Position numbers and translations under genes: made by a program. DNA of 64,000 bases, taken from NCBI GenBank assembly GCA_030063045.1, contig JAQSEB010000003.1, forward strand, positions 186,001 to 250,000, in the 5' to 3' direction. This DNA comes from Pratylenchus scribneri. Lineage: Eukaryota; Nematoda; Chromadorea; Rhabditida; Pratylenchidae. The notes beneath the pieces were generated by a model, which did no database searches, was not told where the DNA came from, and saw only the letters and a list, made by a program, of their open reading frames with translations. Below, one piece after another: positions 11,501 through 24,900 of the stretch. Numbering within the stretch: position 1 is the first letter of the stretch; each line of letters starts with the position of its first letter.

Positions 11501-14500
11501 TCGGGCATCTTTGTGAATGGAATTTTTATATTAAAGGTTGAATATATGCAAATTAAAATTTTTAATTTATTTTTTTGATCTCAAATTTATATATCCATAT
11601 TATTTTGAATTAATTTCCCTACTAAATTTGTCGGCGGTGAAGCGCCCATCTCTCGTTGCTGCTCCAATTCACTGATCACCCGAGGGCAATGTGAAGGCAC
11701 AATGTAGGAGGCGACTGCCCCAGAATATGGGTAATTCCCATTCGTCCCTCCAATTGCATTGTTTCGACTTTCTTCAATTTCCAGTTGAGAAAGTTGATCG
11801 GCGACAACATTATTTAGAAGATCTTCCGCCGTTTGGTTGTAGTCATAGCTAGTGAAAATGAGAAATAAATTATTAAATGAGAATAATAATTAACTATAAT
11901 TAATTTGCTTATCCTCTAAATGTGTTTTTGTGTTCTGATTTTCATTCCGGAAAGAATTCTGATTTTCATTCCGGAAACAATTCTGATTTTCTTTCCGGAA
12001 ACAATTCTGATTTTCATTCCGGAAAGAATTCTGATTTTCATTCCGGAAACAATTCTGATTTTCATTCCGGAAAGAATTGTTCTGATTTTCATTCCGGAAA
12101 GAATTGTTCTGATTTTCATTCCGGAAAGAATTGTTCTGATTTTCATTCCGGAAAGAATTGTTCTGATTTTCATTCCGGAAAGAATTCTGATTTTCATTCC
12201 GGAAAGAATTGTTCTGATTTTCATTCCGGAAAGAATTGTTCTGATTTTCATTCCGGAAAGAATTGTTCTGATTTTCATTCCGGAAAGAATTGTTCTGATT
12301 TTCATTCCGGCAAGAATTGTTCTGATTTTCCTTCCGGAAAGAATTGTTCTGATTTTAAGAATTGTTCTGATTTTCATTCCGGAAAGAATTGTTCTGATTT
12401 TCATTCCGGAAAGAATTGTTCTGATTTTCATTCCGGAAAGAATTGTTTTGATATTATTTTTTGATTTAAAAAAGGCCTACTTATTCTCCTTTGCGCATTG
12501 TTTGATGGTTTTGGTGGGAATGTTTGGGAATGCTTGATACAATGAGCATAAATTTGAATTTGAGGACGGGTTTGGTCGATCTCCGCCCTTCTTCTTTCGC
12601 ATTCCCTTCTGTTGCTGTTGCGATTGGCTGTTGTCGCTATCTACATCTTCAGGAAAAAGGATTTTGCCTTCTTCCAATGGATCTTTCGATGGAATTGGCA
12701 TTCGTTTACTGGCACGGTACTAAAAAATAAATTCAACAAAAAATCAAACAGAAAAAACACCAACCAGCAATTCGCCAAGCCAACAAGGCAACGGCACTTC
12801 AATTGAGTTGGTAAGGCCATCCTCCAATTGTTCCTCATCTGCCTTTTTATCACCAAAAAGGGCATTCAATTTTGCAATCAATTTGGCCGGAATTTCCAAA
12901 ATAATTTCGCCTCCTCCTCCTTGTTTTTCATTATTCTTCCCATTTTCTTCGATAATTTTTTGTTTTGGAGATGAAAATGGGGGTGGTGATTTTTCGGCAT
13001 CATTTTCTATGTTTTGGTCAACTTTGCAGGAAAGTAATTGGGCATTTTTATGCAAACGATGCTGCAAATTTTTTTTGTTAATTGATTTTATTTTAAAGAA
13101 TTTGCAGAAATTAAAAAATATTATTTTTAGATTAAAATTTTTTTTAAATTTCCCACCCAAAAAACCTACCAAAAAATTGTTTTCATTTTCCTCTGTCGAT
13201 GCCTCATTTTGAGCATTTTGTTGTTGTTGAAAGGCCATTGTTGCGTCTTTGTTGTTTTTGGCAGCTGCCAAAATTGCTTGGCTCACTTCAAGACTATTGA
13301 AAAAGGATTTGGACGTCATTTTCACTTCTAAATTTGTTTTTTTTCTGCTGATGAATTAATTCAATTGTTTACTTTAATTTCTGAAAAAATCAATATTAAT
13401 GAGTTTGTTTTAGCGGTAGAAAAGGGGGTTTGAAAAAAAGTAGAATTAAACAATATTTCGTAGATTTAAAATTGATTACTTAATTGTAAAATTAATTAAA
13501 GACTAATAAGTTTTCCTGAAGGATTTAGTTAAAATTTTTCCGAAAAGATTTAATCAGAGGGAAATGTAATTCTAAAAATGGCCAAAAATTTGATCAAATT
13601 TTCAAAATTTTTTACATCATTTTTGACAGTTAATTTTTATGCATAGTGCACATTGCACAACTGATGCTGATGGATATGTAAATTAAGTGGAGGGAAAATA
13701 GGGAGAGGGAAAGGTGACTGACACGCTGGGGAACATTGCTTATCAATAAGTGAACAAATTGATTTTTTCATCATTTTTGTTGTCATTTGATGAAAAGTGG
13801 GAGATGGGAGGAAAAAGGGTTACTGATCACCGAGGGGCAATATCAACAGTGAACACAATGAATAAATAAAATAAATAAGGACGGGGCGAATGTAGGGTAC
13901 ATAAATTGGAATGGAGAGGAATTGATTAAGCGTTTAGCAGCTGGGGCCTAAAGGAACGAGGTCATGGGAAAAAAGTGAAAATGTGGGCTTGGCCATAAAA
14001 TGTGCGGGGGAAAACCTTTTTGCATTTTTTAAACGCATTCGCTTTTGCTTCGTTCGGTGTTATGTTGAAATGAAAAATGAAAAAAGGGAAAAATTGATCA
14101 AATGATGATCAATGTTTTTAGGAAAGGGCGCTTTTGGAAAAAATGGAAAGGCGAAAATTACCCGCAATCGCAAAATAAAGAAACTTTTTGCGGATTCGTG
14201 GGGGTATTTTCTCGGCAAAAATATTAATTTTGTATTGGATCAAAAATCTGGCAAAAAAAGTTTTTAAAAATTCATCCAAAAAAATAATTTTTTTGGCCCA
14301 CCTCCATTTGTTGAATGCCGGCCATTCGTTGACCATTCCACGGATCACAAGTGGCTTTTGTGGTGAAAAGAATTGTGCACAAAATGTTTCCAATGAAGGC
14401 AGGCAAAGGGCCGAAATTTCAATGGAATTTGGCAAAGGAGGAGGTGCGGGAAATGACTGTAAAGGAAATTTGAGAATTACTGAACAGTCATTATTTTCAA

Positions 14501-15565
14501 ATATATTATTTAAATTGATAATAAGTCAGAAAAAGTCACAGGAAAAAATTGCCTAATTAAATGGTTGATTTTGAGAAAGTTTAATTCATTCCGGAAAGAA
14601 TTGTTCTGATTTTCATTCCGGAAAGAATTGTTCTGATTTTCATTCCGGAAAGAATTGTTCTGATTTTCATTCCGGAAAGAATTGTTCTGATTTTCATTCC
14701 GGAAAGAATTGTTCTGATTTTCATTTCAATTAATTTAAAAGGATATTGCTTCTCAAAATAATGCAAAAAATGATATCAATTTGCCCAAAAATTTACCTTT
14801 GATTCGAATTTTTCCTGTTGCCCAACAATTTCTGGTGGAATTGGCAGAAATTTTGTGCAAAGCAATGATGCAAAACGTGCCAAACTTCCATCCTCGAGAT
14901 CATTGCCCTTTAATAAACCCTCATCACATGCTCGAAGTGAAGCCTAGAAGAAGATTGGCAATTACATATAAAATTCAAATAAATATTGAACCTGATAATC
15001 GCCACAAAGATGCTCCAATTTGGCCCGATGCGCACAAATAAAAGCGTAGAGAAGTCTATGTCGATCTGGCACTTCCGAATAATGGCCAGTGTTCAACCAC
15101 GCATTGCAAATTTGTTCAAGCCGTGTGATGTTCCCTCTCAAGAGCGATAAAACTGAAAAACCAGTGTTATTTTTATTATTGAATTAAAAAGTATTTAATT
15201 TGGAGAAAAAACCGCTGAAAATACCAAAACTATAGATCTCATTAAAACAAATAGAATGACATATAATGTGGTCATGGTCTGATCAAAATTAAAGTGTAAA
15301 CCACTAAAATGAACCGTTATAATCTTTTCATCATTTTCAGTGGTTTTTTCAATTAAATTTTTCAGTATAATTATTTGATAAATTTTAAACCTTTATCATT
15401 TTTATTCTGATCCATTGATGATGAATTGGCTGCCAATCTGTCCAATTCTCTGCCATTTTGGATGAGAGCATTCAACATTGGTGCCCCAGCAAAATGTTTG
15501 ACAATTTCCGGTAGTTCACCAAGTTGGACAAGACTTTGAAGTGGCTGATTCGCATTATTGTCCAT
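8501..15565 (-). CDS. kdm8: KDM8/JMJD5-like JmjC-domain oxygenase
   Basis: Fe(II)/2-oxoglutarate-dependent JmjC protein. Exons (minus): about 15565-15392, 15152-14992, 14943-14797, 14456-14302, 9831-9684, 9484-9274, 9115-8979, 8771-8648, 8601-8501. All junction phases agree, including the long one (TGG AG|T TTC), which restores [13 protein letters not shown] as in relatives. The N-terminal half is a helical region. The JmjC part has [31 protein letters not shown], the metal-binding H-x-D (SPLHTD), [22 protein letters not shown] and the distal histidine ([13 protein letters not shown]). Catalytic residues look intact. The human orthologue acts as a protein arginyl hydroxylase and nuclear regulator. 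An acidic insert (about 25 residues) precedes [12 protein letters not shown]. The intron 14301-9832 contains a complete second gene on the same strand. Start: first ATG of the 5'-most exon. Confidence 0.93.
10434..13324 (-). CDS. N4BP2-like protein with DUF1771 and C-terminal Smr domain, nested in KDM8-like intron
   Basis: Eight coding exons on the minus strand, about 13324-13170 through the stop at 10434-10436, with consistent phases (for example GGC ATC GA|T TAC and AAG GAG AAT AA|C TAT). The N-terminal half is low-complexity and charged. A short region ([19 protein letters not shown]) is followed by a K/Q-rich stretch and an acidic segment. DUF1771 is seen as [20 protein letters not shown] with [11 protein letters not shown]. 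The Smr domain has the LDLH motif ([17 protein letters not shown]) and the TGxG loop (HAITGYGK). It ends ...[15 protein letters not shown]. In the family, Smr domains bind or nick nucleic acid, and N4BP2 homologues act in no-go mRNA decay. The N4BP2 kinase domain was not found, so this is a short form. One intron holds minisatellite family A. Confidence 0.85.
11935..12455. repeat. Minisatellite family A array in N4BP2-like intron
   Basis: About 20 units of the family seen at 1-1497, inverted relative to that array on the plus strand (CTGATTTTCATTCCGG, AAAGAATTGTT). It lies between the exon ending near 12480 and the exon starting near 11850. ORFs on both strands here are repeat artefacts. Confidence 0.95.
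13326..14120. other. KDM8-like intron segment upstream of the nested gene
   Basis: About 800 bp with no recognisable exon. If the nested gene has its own promoter, it should lie here. GC is slightly higher than in neighbouring introns, with stretches such as GGGAGAGGGAAAGGTGACTG; no clear motif. Confidence 0.5.
14583..14728. repeat. Minisatellite family A, short array in KDM8-like intron
   Basis: Five near-perfect 27-bp units (TCATTCCGGAAAGAATTGTT plus CTGATTT) in the intron between the exons ending at 14797 and starting at 14456. Same orientation as the 11935 array. Confidence 0.95.
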
Positions 15566-15987
15566 ATTATTATTTTTTTCTTGACTTTAAAACAACGAAA
15601 AGTTGGTAAAATATTGGTTTAATGGAAGAAATTGGCCTGAAAGAGTCATGGATTTTATGTTTATGTACAAAATCTTACTTATTTTATTAAACACTAATGA
15701 CCAAAAAGTGAAGGCCAATATTTCCATTAACTAAATATAATATCCAAAAAAAGCTATGGATTAATAGTAGAAGACTAGGGCAGAGTCGGTTTCGGTTTGA
15801 AAAAATCGATGGATTTCATACTGAAATTTCGCTCAAAATAACCGAAAATCGGTGAAATTAGAAACTGAAAAGCCGAAAACCGATATTTTTAAAAAGCCTA
15901 AAATCGGGTTGTAAAACCGTAACGGCCTAAAAACCGACTGTCCTACTAAAAGACACCTTAAAAAACTAACAATTCAAATAGTCTTTT
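15566..15987. other. 5' flank of KDM8-like gene
   Basis: No ORF. From about 15778 there is a repeat-like stretch with multiple CCGAAAATCGG/ACCGAAAACC words, weakly resembling sequence near 34350. The promoter of the minus-strand KDM8-like gene should be here, squeezed against the macrosatellite. Confidence 0.5.
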
Positions 15988-18900
15988 TATATACAATATA
16001 AAAAGCTTTGTCGCCTCGGTTTTGGCTTATAATAAGGTTCTGTTTGAGAGTTGGGGAATGGGGGTTGGAAAAATGGATCCAAAAAGCGTTCGTTTAGAGA
16101 AATTTAAGAGGGTTTGGTTTGAGGTTGAGTTTGGCCAGGTGGTTAGCAGAGGGGGAAAACCGGTTTTTGGACTTAGAATTTGACCGAATTTTTTACATTT
16201 TCGCTTATAACTTTTTTGTGGGTGAGTCTTTTGAGATGTTCTATAGCCCTCACCCCGCACCCAAGTGAGGGCTTCAAAATGATATATAGCATATTGGGGT
16301 GCGCGGCTTGGCCTAGGAGGAGTTTGTTAAGTTCTGTGCGCAGGTCATGATTTGGCCATATCCCGCCACAGAGCTAAGTCTATAGTGGATTTATGAATTG
16401 GAAGGTGAAAATTTAGACTCGGGGGTTTTCGGGTATGACGAATTCAAATATGACATTAGTTTTGAGATCCGCGCAACCGGGGGTTTGCAAACCATGTTCA
16501 AAAAATGAAAATTTTTGCGGAATCGAATGAAAATTGAAATTTGGGGGTTTTCAACTATGGGGAATTCAAAAATGATAATGGTTTTGTTATTCGGTCGAAA
16601 CCGGTGTGCAAACCGGTTCAAAAAAAAGTCCAAAAATGGAAATTTTGTCTGAATGAGATGAAATTTGGGATTCGGGGGTTTTCGAGTATGGAGAATTCAA
16701 AAATAGCAATGGAAAAGTGCTGGCGAGCGAAGCGAGCTTGCCCACGACCTAAAAGTGCCGGCGAGCGAAGCGATCCTTCCAACGATCTTTTAATAATTTC
16801 AAAATCCAAATCCCTAGGGTAGGTTTAACGCGCCTTGGCGCGTTTACAAACACTCCCAACATACATCCCCCTCCCACTTATTCCTTAAACCCACTTCCCT
16901 TACGCCCCGCTTCCCTTTCGTCCACTAGTTATATACAATATAAAAAGCTTTGTCGCCTCGGTTTTGGCTTATAATAAGGTTCTGTTTGAGAGTTAGGGGA
17001 TGGGACCTCGATAATTATATCCAAAATGCGTTCGTTTAGAGAAATTTAAGAGGGTTTGGTGTGAGGTTGATTTTGGCCAGGTGGTTAGCAGAGGGAGAAA
17101 ACCGGTTTTTGGACATAGAATTTGGCCGCTTTTTTTACATTTTCGTTTATAACTTTTTTTTAAGTGGGTATATTGAGATGTTCTATAGCCCTCACCCCGC
17201 AACCAAGTGGGGGCTTCAAAATGGTATATAACATATTGGGCTGCGCAGCTTGGCCTAGGAGGAGTTTGTTAACTTCTATGCGCAGGTCATGATTTGGCCA
17301 TATCCCGCCCCAGAGCTAAGCCTATAGTGGAAGTTGGAGTTGGAAGGTGAAAATTGGGACTCGGGGGTTTTCGGCCATGGCGAATTCATATATCACATCA
17401 GTTTTGAGATACGCGCAAGTGGTGGTTTGCAAACCGGTTCAAAAATGTCCAAAAATTGGAATATGGATGGATTGATGTGAAATTTGGTATCTGGGGGTTT
17501 TCAGGTATGGAGAATTCAAATATGAAATCCGTTTTGAAATCCGCGCAACAGATGGTTTGTAAACCGGTTTAAAAAAAGTCCAAAAATGGAAATTTAATCA
17601 GAATGAGATGAAATTTGGGATTCTGGGGTTTTCGAATATGGAGAATTCAAATAAGAAATTCGTTTTGCAAACCGCTCAAAGAGCGGTTTGCAAACCGGTT
17701 CAAAAATATTCACTTTTCCAAAATCCGAATCCCTAGGGTAGGTCGAACGCGCCTTGGCGCGTTTACATACGCCCTCAACATATATCCCTCTCCCACATAT
17801 TCCAAAACACCAATCACGTATTCCTTACACCCGCTTTCCTTACGCCCCACTTCCCTTACGTCCACTAGTTATATACAATATAAAAAGGAATGTCAGTCAG
17901 GCGGTTTTTCGGGTATTATAAGGTTCCGGATGAGAGTTGGGAGATGGGGGTTGGAAAAATGTATCCAAATAGCGTCCGTTTAAACTAATTTGGGCATGAT
18001 TTGTTTTGAAGTTGAGTTTGGCCAGGTGGTTAGTAGAGGAGGAAAACCGGTTTTTGGACTTAGAATTTGGCCGAATTTTTTACATTTTCGCTTATAACTT
18101 TTTTGTGCATGGGTATTTTGAAATGAAATATTGTTGTTGCCCATCTATGATATGGGGGCTTCAAAATGGTATATAACATATGGGGGTGCGCGGCTTGGCC
18201 TAGGACGAGTTCATGTTAGAAGATGCGCAGGTCATGATTTGGCCATATCCCGCCCCAGAGCTAAGCCTATAGTGGAAGTAGGAATTGGAAGATGAAAATT
18301 GGGACTCGGGGGTTTTCGAGTATGGCGAATTCAAATATGACATTAGTTTTTTGATCCGCACAATTGGTGGTTTGCAAACCGGTTCAAAAAATATCGAAAA
18401 ATGAAAATTTTGTCTGATTGAAGCGAAAATTGGGATTCTGGGGTTTTCGGATATGGGGAATTCAAAAATAGCATTGGTTTTTATGAATGCGCAACAGGTG
18501 GTTTACAAACCGGTTCAAAAATATCGAAAAATGAAAATATGATCCAATTCAAATGAAAATTGGGACTTAGGGGTTTTCTGATATGGAGAATTCAAAAATG
18601 ATATTGGTTCTATGTTCCGCGCAACTATAGGTTTGCAAACCGGTTCAATTAATTTCTAAAATAGAGAAAAAGCGGTCAAGCGAAGCGAGCCTGCACAAGA
18701 ACTAAAGAAGGGCTGGCGAGCGAAGCGAGCCTGCACACGACCTAAAGAAGGGCTGGCGAGCGAAGCGAGCCTGCCCACGACCTTTAAATAATTTCAAAAT
18801 CCGAACCCCTTCCCTAGGGTAGGTCTAACGCGCCTTGGCGCGTTTACAAATACTCCCAACATATAATCCCTTCCCACATATTCCTTAACTCCACGTATAC

Positions 18901-21900
18901 CTTACACCCACTTCCCTTACGTCCACTAGTTATATACAATATAAAAAGCTTTGTCGCCTCGGTTTTGGCTTAAAATAAGATTCCGGATGCGAGTTATGAG
19001 GTGGGGGTTGGAAAAATGGATCCAAAAAGCGTTCGTTTAGAGAAATTTAAGAGGGTTTGGTTTGAGGTTGAGTTTGGCCAGGTGGTTAGCAGAGGGGGAA
19101 AACCGGTTTTTGGACTTAGAATTTGGCCGCAATTTTTAGATTTTCGTTTATAACTTTTTTGCGCGTGGGTATTTTGAAACGAAAGTTTGTTAACTTCTAT
19201 GCGCAAGTCATGATTTGGCCATATCCAGCTCCAGAGCTAACCCTATAGTGGAAGTAGGAATTGGATTATGAAAATTGGGACTCGGGGGTTTTCGGGTATG
19301 GCGAATTCAAATATGACATTATTTTTTTGATCCGCGCAAGGGATGGTTTGCAAACCGGTTTAGAAAATGTCAAAAATGGAAATATGGTCAGTATGAGGTG
19401 AAAATTTAGATTTGGGGGTTTTTGACTATGGGGAATTCAAAAATGATATTGGTTTCGGAATCCGCGCAACAGACGGTTTGCAAACCGGTTCAAAAAAAAA
19501 GTCAAAAAATGGAAATATGGGTGGATTGAGATGAAATTTGGGACTTGGGGGTTTTCGGGCAGGGGGAATTCAAAAATGATATTAGTTTTTAGATCCGCGC
19601 AATAAGCGGTTTGTAAACCGGTTTAAAAAATATCCAAAAAAATAAAAATATGATTGGATTGAGGTGAAAATTGGATTTGGGAGTTTTCGGCCATGGTGAA
19701 CTCTAAATTGGCATTTTTTTTAAATCCGCGCAAAGGCCGGTTTGCAAACCGGTTCAAAAAATGTTCATAAATGGAAATTTTATCGGATCGATATGAAAAT
19801 TGGGATTCTGGGGTTTTCGGATATGAAGAATTCAAAAATAACATTCATTTTGTAATCCGCCCAAAAGTAGGTTTGCAAACCGGTTCAAAAAATTTGGGAA
19901 AAAGCGGGCGAGCGAAGCGAGCCTGCACATGACCTAAAGAAGAGCGGGCGAGCGAAGCGAGCTTGCACACGACCTAAAGAAAAGCGGGCGAGCGAAGCGA
20001 GCCTACACACAACCTTTAAATAATTTAAAAATCCGAATCCCTAGGGTAGGTCGAACGCGCCTTGGCGCGTTAACATGAACAGAAGGCTGTAATCCCTCCC
20101 GACATCTTACCAAATCCTTCCCACGTATTCCTTACACCCACTTCCCTTAAGCCCCGCTTCCCTTACGTCCACTAGTTATATACAATATAAAAAGCTTTGT
20201 CGCCTCGGTTTTGGCTTATAATAAGGTTCTGTTTGAGAGTTAGGGGATGGGACCTCGATAATTATATCCAAAATGCGTTCGTTTAGAGAAATTTAAGAGG
20301 GTTTGGTGTGAGGTTGATTTTGGCCAGGTGGTTAGCAGAGGGAGAAAACCTGTTTTTGGACATAGAATTTGGCCGCTTTTTTTACATTTTCGTTTATAAC
20401 TTTTTTTTAAGTGGGTATATTGAGATGTTCTATAGCCCTCACCCCGCAACCAAGTGGGGGCTTCAAAATGGTATATAACATATTGGGCTGCGCAGCTTGG
20501 CCTAGGAGGAGTTTGTTAACTTCTATGCGCAGGTCATGATTTGGCCATATCCCGCCCCAGAGCTAAGCCTATAGTGGAAGTTGGAGTTGGAAGGTGAAAA
20601 TTGGGACTCGGGGGTTTTCGGCCATGGAGAATTCAAATATCACATCAGTTTTTTGATCCGCGCAACCGGGGGTTTGCAAACCGGTTCAAAAAAGTTCAAA
20701 AATGGAAATATGCTCGGATTGAGGTGAAAATTGTGATTCTGGGGTTTTCGGATATGAGGAATTCAAAAATGTCATTAGTTTTGATGAACGCGCAATGGGT
20801 GGTTTGCAAACCGGTTCAAAAAAAGTCCCAAAAAATGGAAATATGGATGGAATGGGGTGAAATTTGGGACTTGGGGGTTTTTATGCATGGCGAATTCAAA
20901 TATAACATTAGTTTTGAAATCCGCGCAACGTGTGGTTTGCAAACCGGTTTAGAAAAAGTCAAAAAATGGAAATTTTGTCACAATGAGGTGAAAATTGGGA
21001 TTTGGGGGTTTTCGAATATGGAGAATTCAAATATGAAATCCGTTTTGTGATTTGCGCAAAAGACGGTTTGCAAACCGGTTCAAAAATGTCAAAAAATGAA
21101 AATATGGTCGGAATGGGGTGAAAATTAGGATTTGGGGGTTTTCGTGTATGAAGAATTCAAAAATGAAATCCGTTTTAAGATCTGCGCAAGGAGTGGTTTG
21201 CAAACCGGTTCAAAAAATTTCCAGAAATGAAAATTTTTCGGCATGGGATGAAATTTGGGATTCGGGGGTTTTCGGCCATGGGGAATTCAAATATCACATC
21301 AGTTTTTTGATCCGCGCAACCGGGGGTTTGCAAACCGGTTCAAAAAAGTTCAAAAATGGAAATATGCTCGGATTGAGGTTAAAATTGTGATTCTGGGGTT
21401 TTCGGATATGAGGAATTCAAAAATGAAATCCGTTTTAAGATCTGCGCAAGGAGTGGTTTGCAAACCGGTTCAAAAAATTTCCAGAAATGAAAATTTTTCG
21501 GCATGGGATGAAATTTGGGATTCGGGGGTTTTCGGCCATGGGGAATTCAAAAATGGCAATGGTTTTATAATTCGCGCACATAACGGTTTGCAAACCGGTT
21601 CAAAAAATAAAAATTTGTCCAAAGAACAAGAAATTTAGAATTCCGGTGTTTTCGAGTATGGGGAATTCAAATTTAATAATATTTTTGTGTTTCTGTCAAA
21701 ATCGGTTTACAAACCAGTTTAAAATTTAAAGGGCTGGCGAGCGAAGCGAGCCTGCCCATGACCTTAAGAAGGCGGGCGAGCGAAGTGAGCCTTCCCAAAA
21801 TCCTTAAATAATTTAAAAATCCGAATCCCTAGGGTAGGTTTAACGCGCCTTGGTGCGTTTACAAACACTCCTAACATATAACCTACCTCCATATATGGCT

Positions 21901-24900
21901 TAACCACGTATTCCTTATACCCACTTCCCTTACGCCCCACTTCCCTTACGTCCACTAGTTATATACAATATAAAAAGCTTTGTCGCCTCGGTTTTGGCTT
22001 ATAATAAGGTTCTGTTTGAGAGTTGGGGAATGGGGGTTGGAAAAATGGATCCAAAAAGCGTTCGTTTAGAGAAATTTAAGAGGGTTTGGTTTGAGGTTGA
22101 GTTTGGCCAGGTCGTTAGCAGAGGGGGAAAACCGGTTTTGGACTTAGAATTTGACCGAATTTTTTACATTTTCGCTTATAACTTTTTTGTGGGTGAGTCT
22201 TTTGAGATGTTCTATAGCCCTCACCCCGCACCCAAGTGAGGGCTTCAAAATGATATATAGCATATTGGGGTGCGCGGCTTGGCCTAGGAGGAGTTTGTTA
22301 AGTTCTGTGCGCAGGTCATGATTTGGCCATATCCCGCCCCAGAGCTAAGCCTATAGTGGATTTAGGAATTGGAAGGTGAAAATTTGGACTCGGGGGTTTT
22401 CGGGTATGACGAATTCAAATATGACATTAGTTTTGAGATCCGCGCAACCGGGGGTTTGCAAACCGGTTTAGAAAATGTCAAAAAATGGGAATATGGGTGG
22501 ATTGAGGTGAAAATTGGGACTCGGGGCTTTTCGACCATGGCGAATTCAAATATCACATCAGTTTCTTGATCCGCGCAACCGGGGGTTTGCAAACCGGTTC
22601 AAAATAGTTCATAAATGGAAATATGAGCGGATTGAGGTGAAAATTGGGATTCGGGGGTTATCGAATATGGAGAATTCAAAAATGATATTTGTTTAATGCT
22701 CCGCGCAAAGAGTGGTTTGCAAACCGGTTCAAAAATTTCCAAAAATGAAAATTTTGTCAGAATAAGGTGAAAATTTGGATTTGGTGGTTTTCGACTATGG
22801 GAAATTCAAAAATGGAATTGGTTTTTTGATCCGCGCAAGTAGCGGTTTGCAAACCAGTTCAAAAAATGAAAATTTGTCCAAATAACACCAAAATTAGTAT
22901 TCGGGGATTTTCGATTATGGGGAATTCGAATTTAATATTAGTTTTGTATTTCTGCCAAAAACGGTTTACAAACCGGTTTAAAATTTCCTTTCGAACCCAC
23001 GACCTTAAGAAGGGCTGGCGAGCGAAGCGAGCCGGTACAGGACATAAAGAAGGGCTGGCGAGCGAAGCGAGCCTGCCCACGACCTTAAGAAGGCGGGCGA
23101 GCGAAGCGAGCCGGTACAGGACATAAAGAAGGGCTGGCGAGCGAAGCGAGCCTGCCCACGACCTTAAGAAGGCGGGCGAGCGAAGTGAGCCTTCCCAAAA
23201 TCCTTAAATAATTTAAAAATCCGAATCCCTAGGGTAGGTTTAACGCGCCTTGGTGCGTTTACAAACACTCCTAACATATAACCTACCTCCATATATGGCT
23301 TAACCACGTATTCCTTATACCCACTTCCCTTACGCCCCACTTCCCTTACGTCCACTAGTTATATACAATATAAAAAGCTTTGTCGCCTCGGTTTTGGCTT
23401 ATAATAAGGTTCTGTTTGAGAGTTGGGGAATGGGGGTTGGAAAAATGGATCCAAAAAGCGTTCGTTTAGAGAAATTTAAGAGGGTTTGGTTTGAGGTTGA
23501 GTTTGGCCAGGTCGTTAGCAGAGGGGGAAAACCGGTTTTGGACTTAGAATTTGACCGAATTTTTTACATTTTCGCTTATAACTTTTTTGTGGGTGAGTCT
23601 TTTGAGATGTTCTATAGCCCTCACCCCGCACCCAAGTGAGGGCTTCAAAATGATATATAGCATATTGGGGTGCGCGGCTTGGCCTAGGAGGAGTTTGTTA
23701 AGTTCTGTGCGCAGGTCATGATTTGGCCATATCCCGCCCCAGAGCTAAGCCTATAGTGGATTTAGGAATTGGAAGGTGAAAATTTGGACTCGGGGGTTTT
23801 CGGGTATGACGAATTCAAATATGACATTAGTTTTGAGATCCGCGCAACCGGGGGTTTGCAAACCGGTTTAGAAAATGTCAAAAAATGGGAATATGGGTGG
23901 ATTGAGGTGAAAATTGGGACTCGGGGCTTTTCGACCATGGCGAATTCAAATATCACATCAGTTTCTTGATCCGCGCAACCGGGGGTTTGCAAACCGATTC
24001 AAAATAGTTCATAAATGGAAATATGAGCGGATTGAGGTGAAAATTGGGATTCGGGGGTTATCGAATATGGAGAATTCAAAAATGATATTTGTTTAATGCT
24101 CCGCGCAAAGAGTGGTTTGCAAACCGGTTCAAAAATTTCCAAAAATGAAAATTTTGTCAGAATAAGGTGAAAATTTGGATTTGGTGGTTTTCGACTATGG
24201 GAAATTCAAAAATGGAATTGGTTTTTTGATCCGCGCAAGTAGCGGTTTGCAAACCAGTTCAAAAAATGAAAATTTGTCCAAATAACACCAAAATTAGTAT
24301 TCGGGGATTTTCGATTATGGGGAATTCGAATTTAATATTAGTTTTGTATTTCTGCCAAAAACGGTTTACAAACCGGTTTAAAATTTCCTTTCGAACCCAC
24401 GACCTTAAGAAGGGCTGGCGAGCGAAGCGAGCCGGTACAGGACATAAAGAAGGGCTGGCGAGCGAAGCGAGCCTGCCCACGACCTTAAGAAGGCGGGCGA
24501 GCGAAGCGAGCCGGTACAGGACATAAAGAAGGGCTGGCGAGCGAAGCGAGCCTGCCCACGACCTTAAGAAGGCGGGCGAGCGAAGCGAGCCTGCCCACGA
24601 CCTTAGGAAAGCGGGCGAGCCTGCTCACGACCTTATGTAGGCGAGCGAAGCGAGCCTGCACACGACCTTAAAGGATTGGCGCGCCTGTCCAAGACTTTTA
24701 ATTTCAAAATCCGAATCCCTAGGGTAGGTCTAACGCGCCTTGGCGCGTTTACAAACACTCCCAACATATAACCCCCTCCCGTATATTCCTTTAAACTCCA
24801 CGTATTCCTTACACCCACTTTCCTTACGTCCACTAGTTATATACAATATAAAAAGCTATGTCACACGGTTTTGCGGGTAGAATAAGGTTCTGGATGAGAG

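Noticed and set aside
11916..12537. Three overlapping ORFs on both strands
   Set aside because: Same minisatellite artefact within an N4BP2-like intron.
21994..23639. Repeated 60-120-codon ORFs in the macrosatellite
   Set aside because: They recur with the repeat unit, differ in frame between units, and show no domain.
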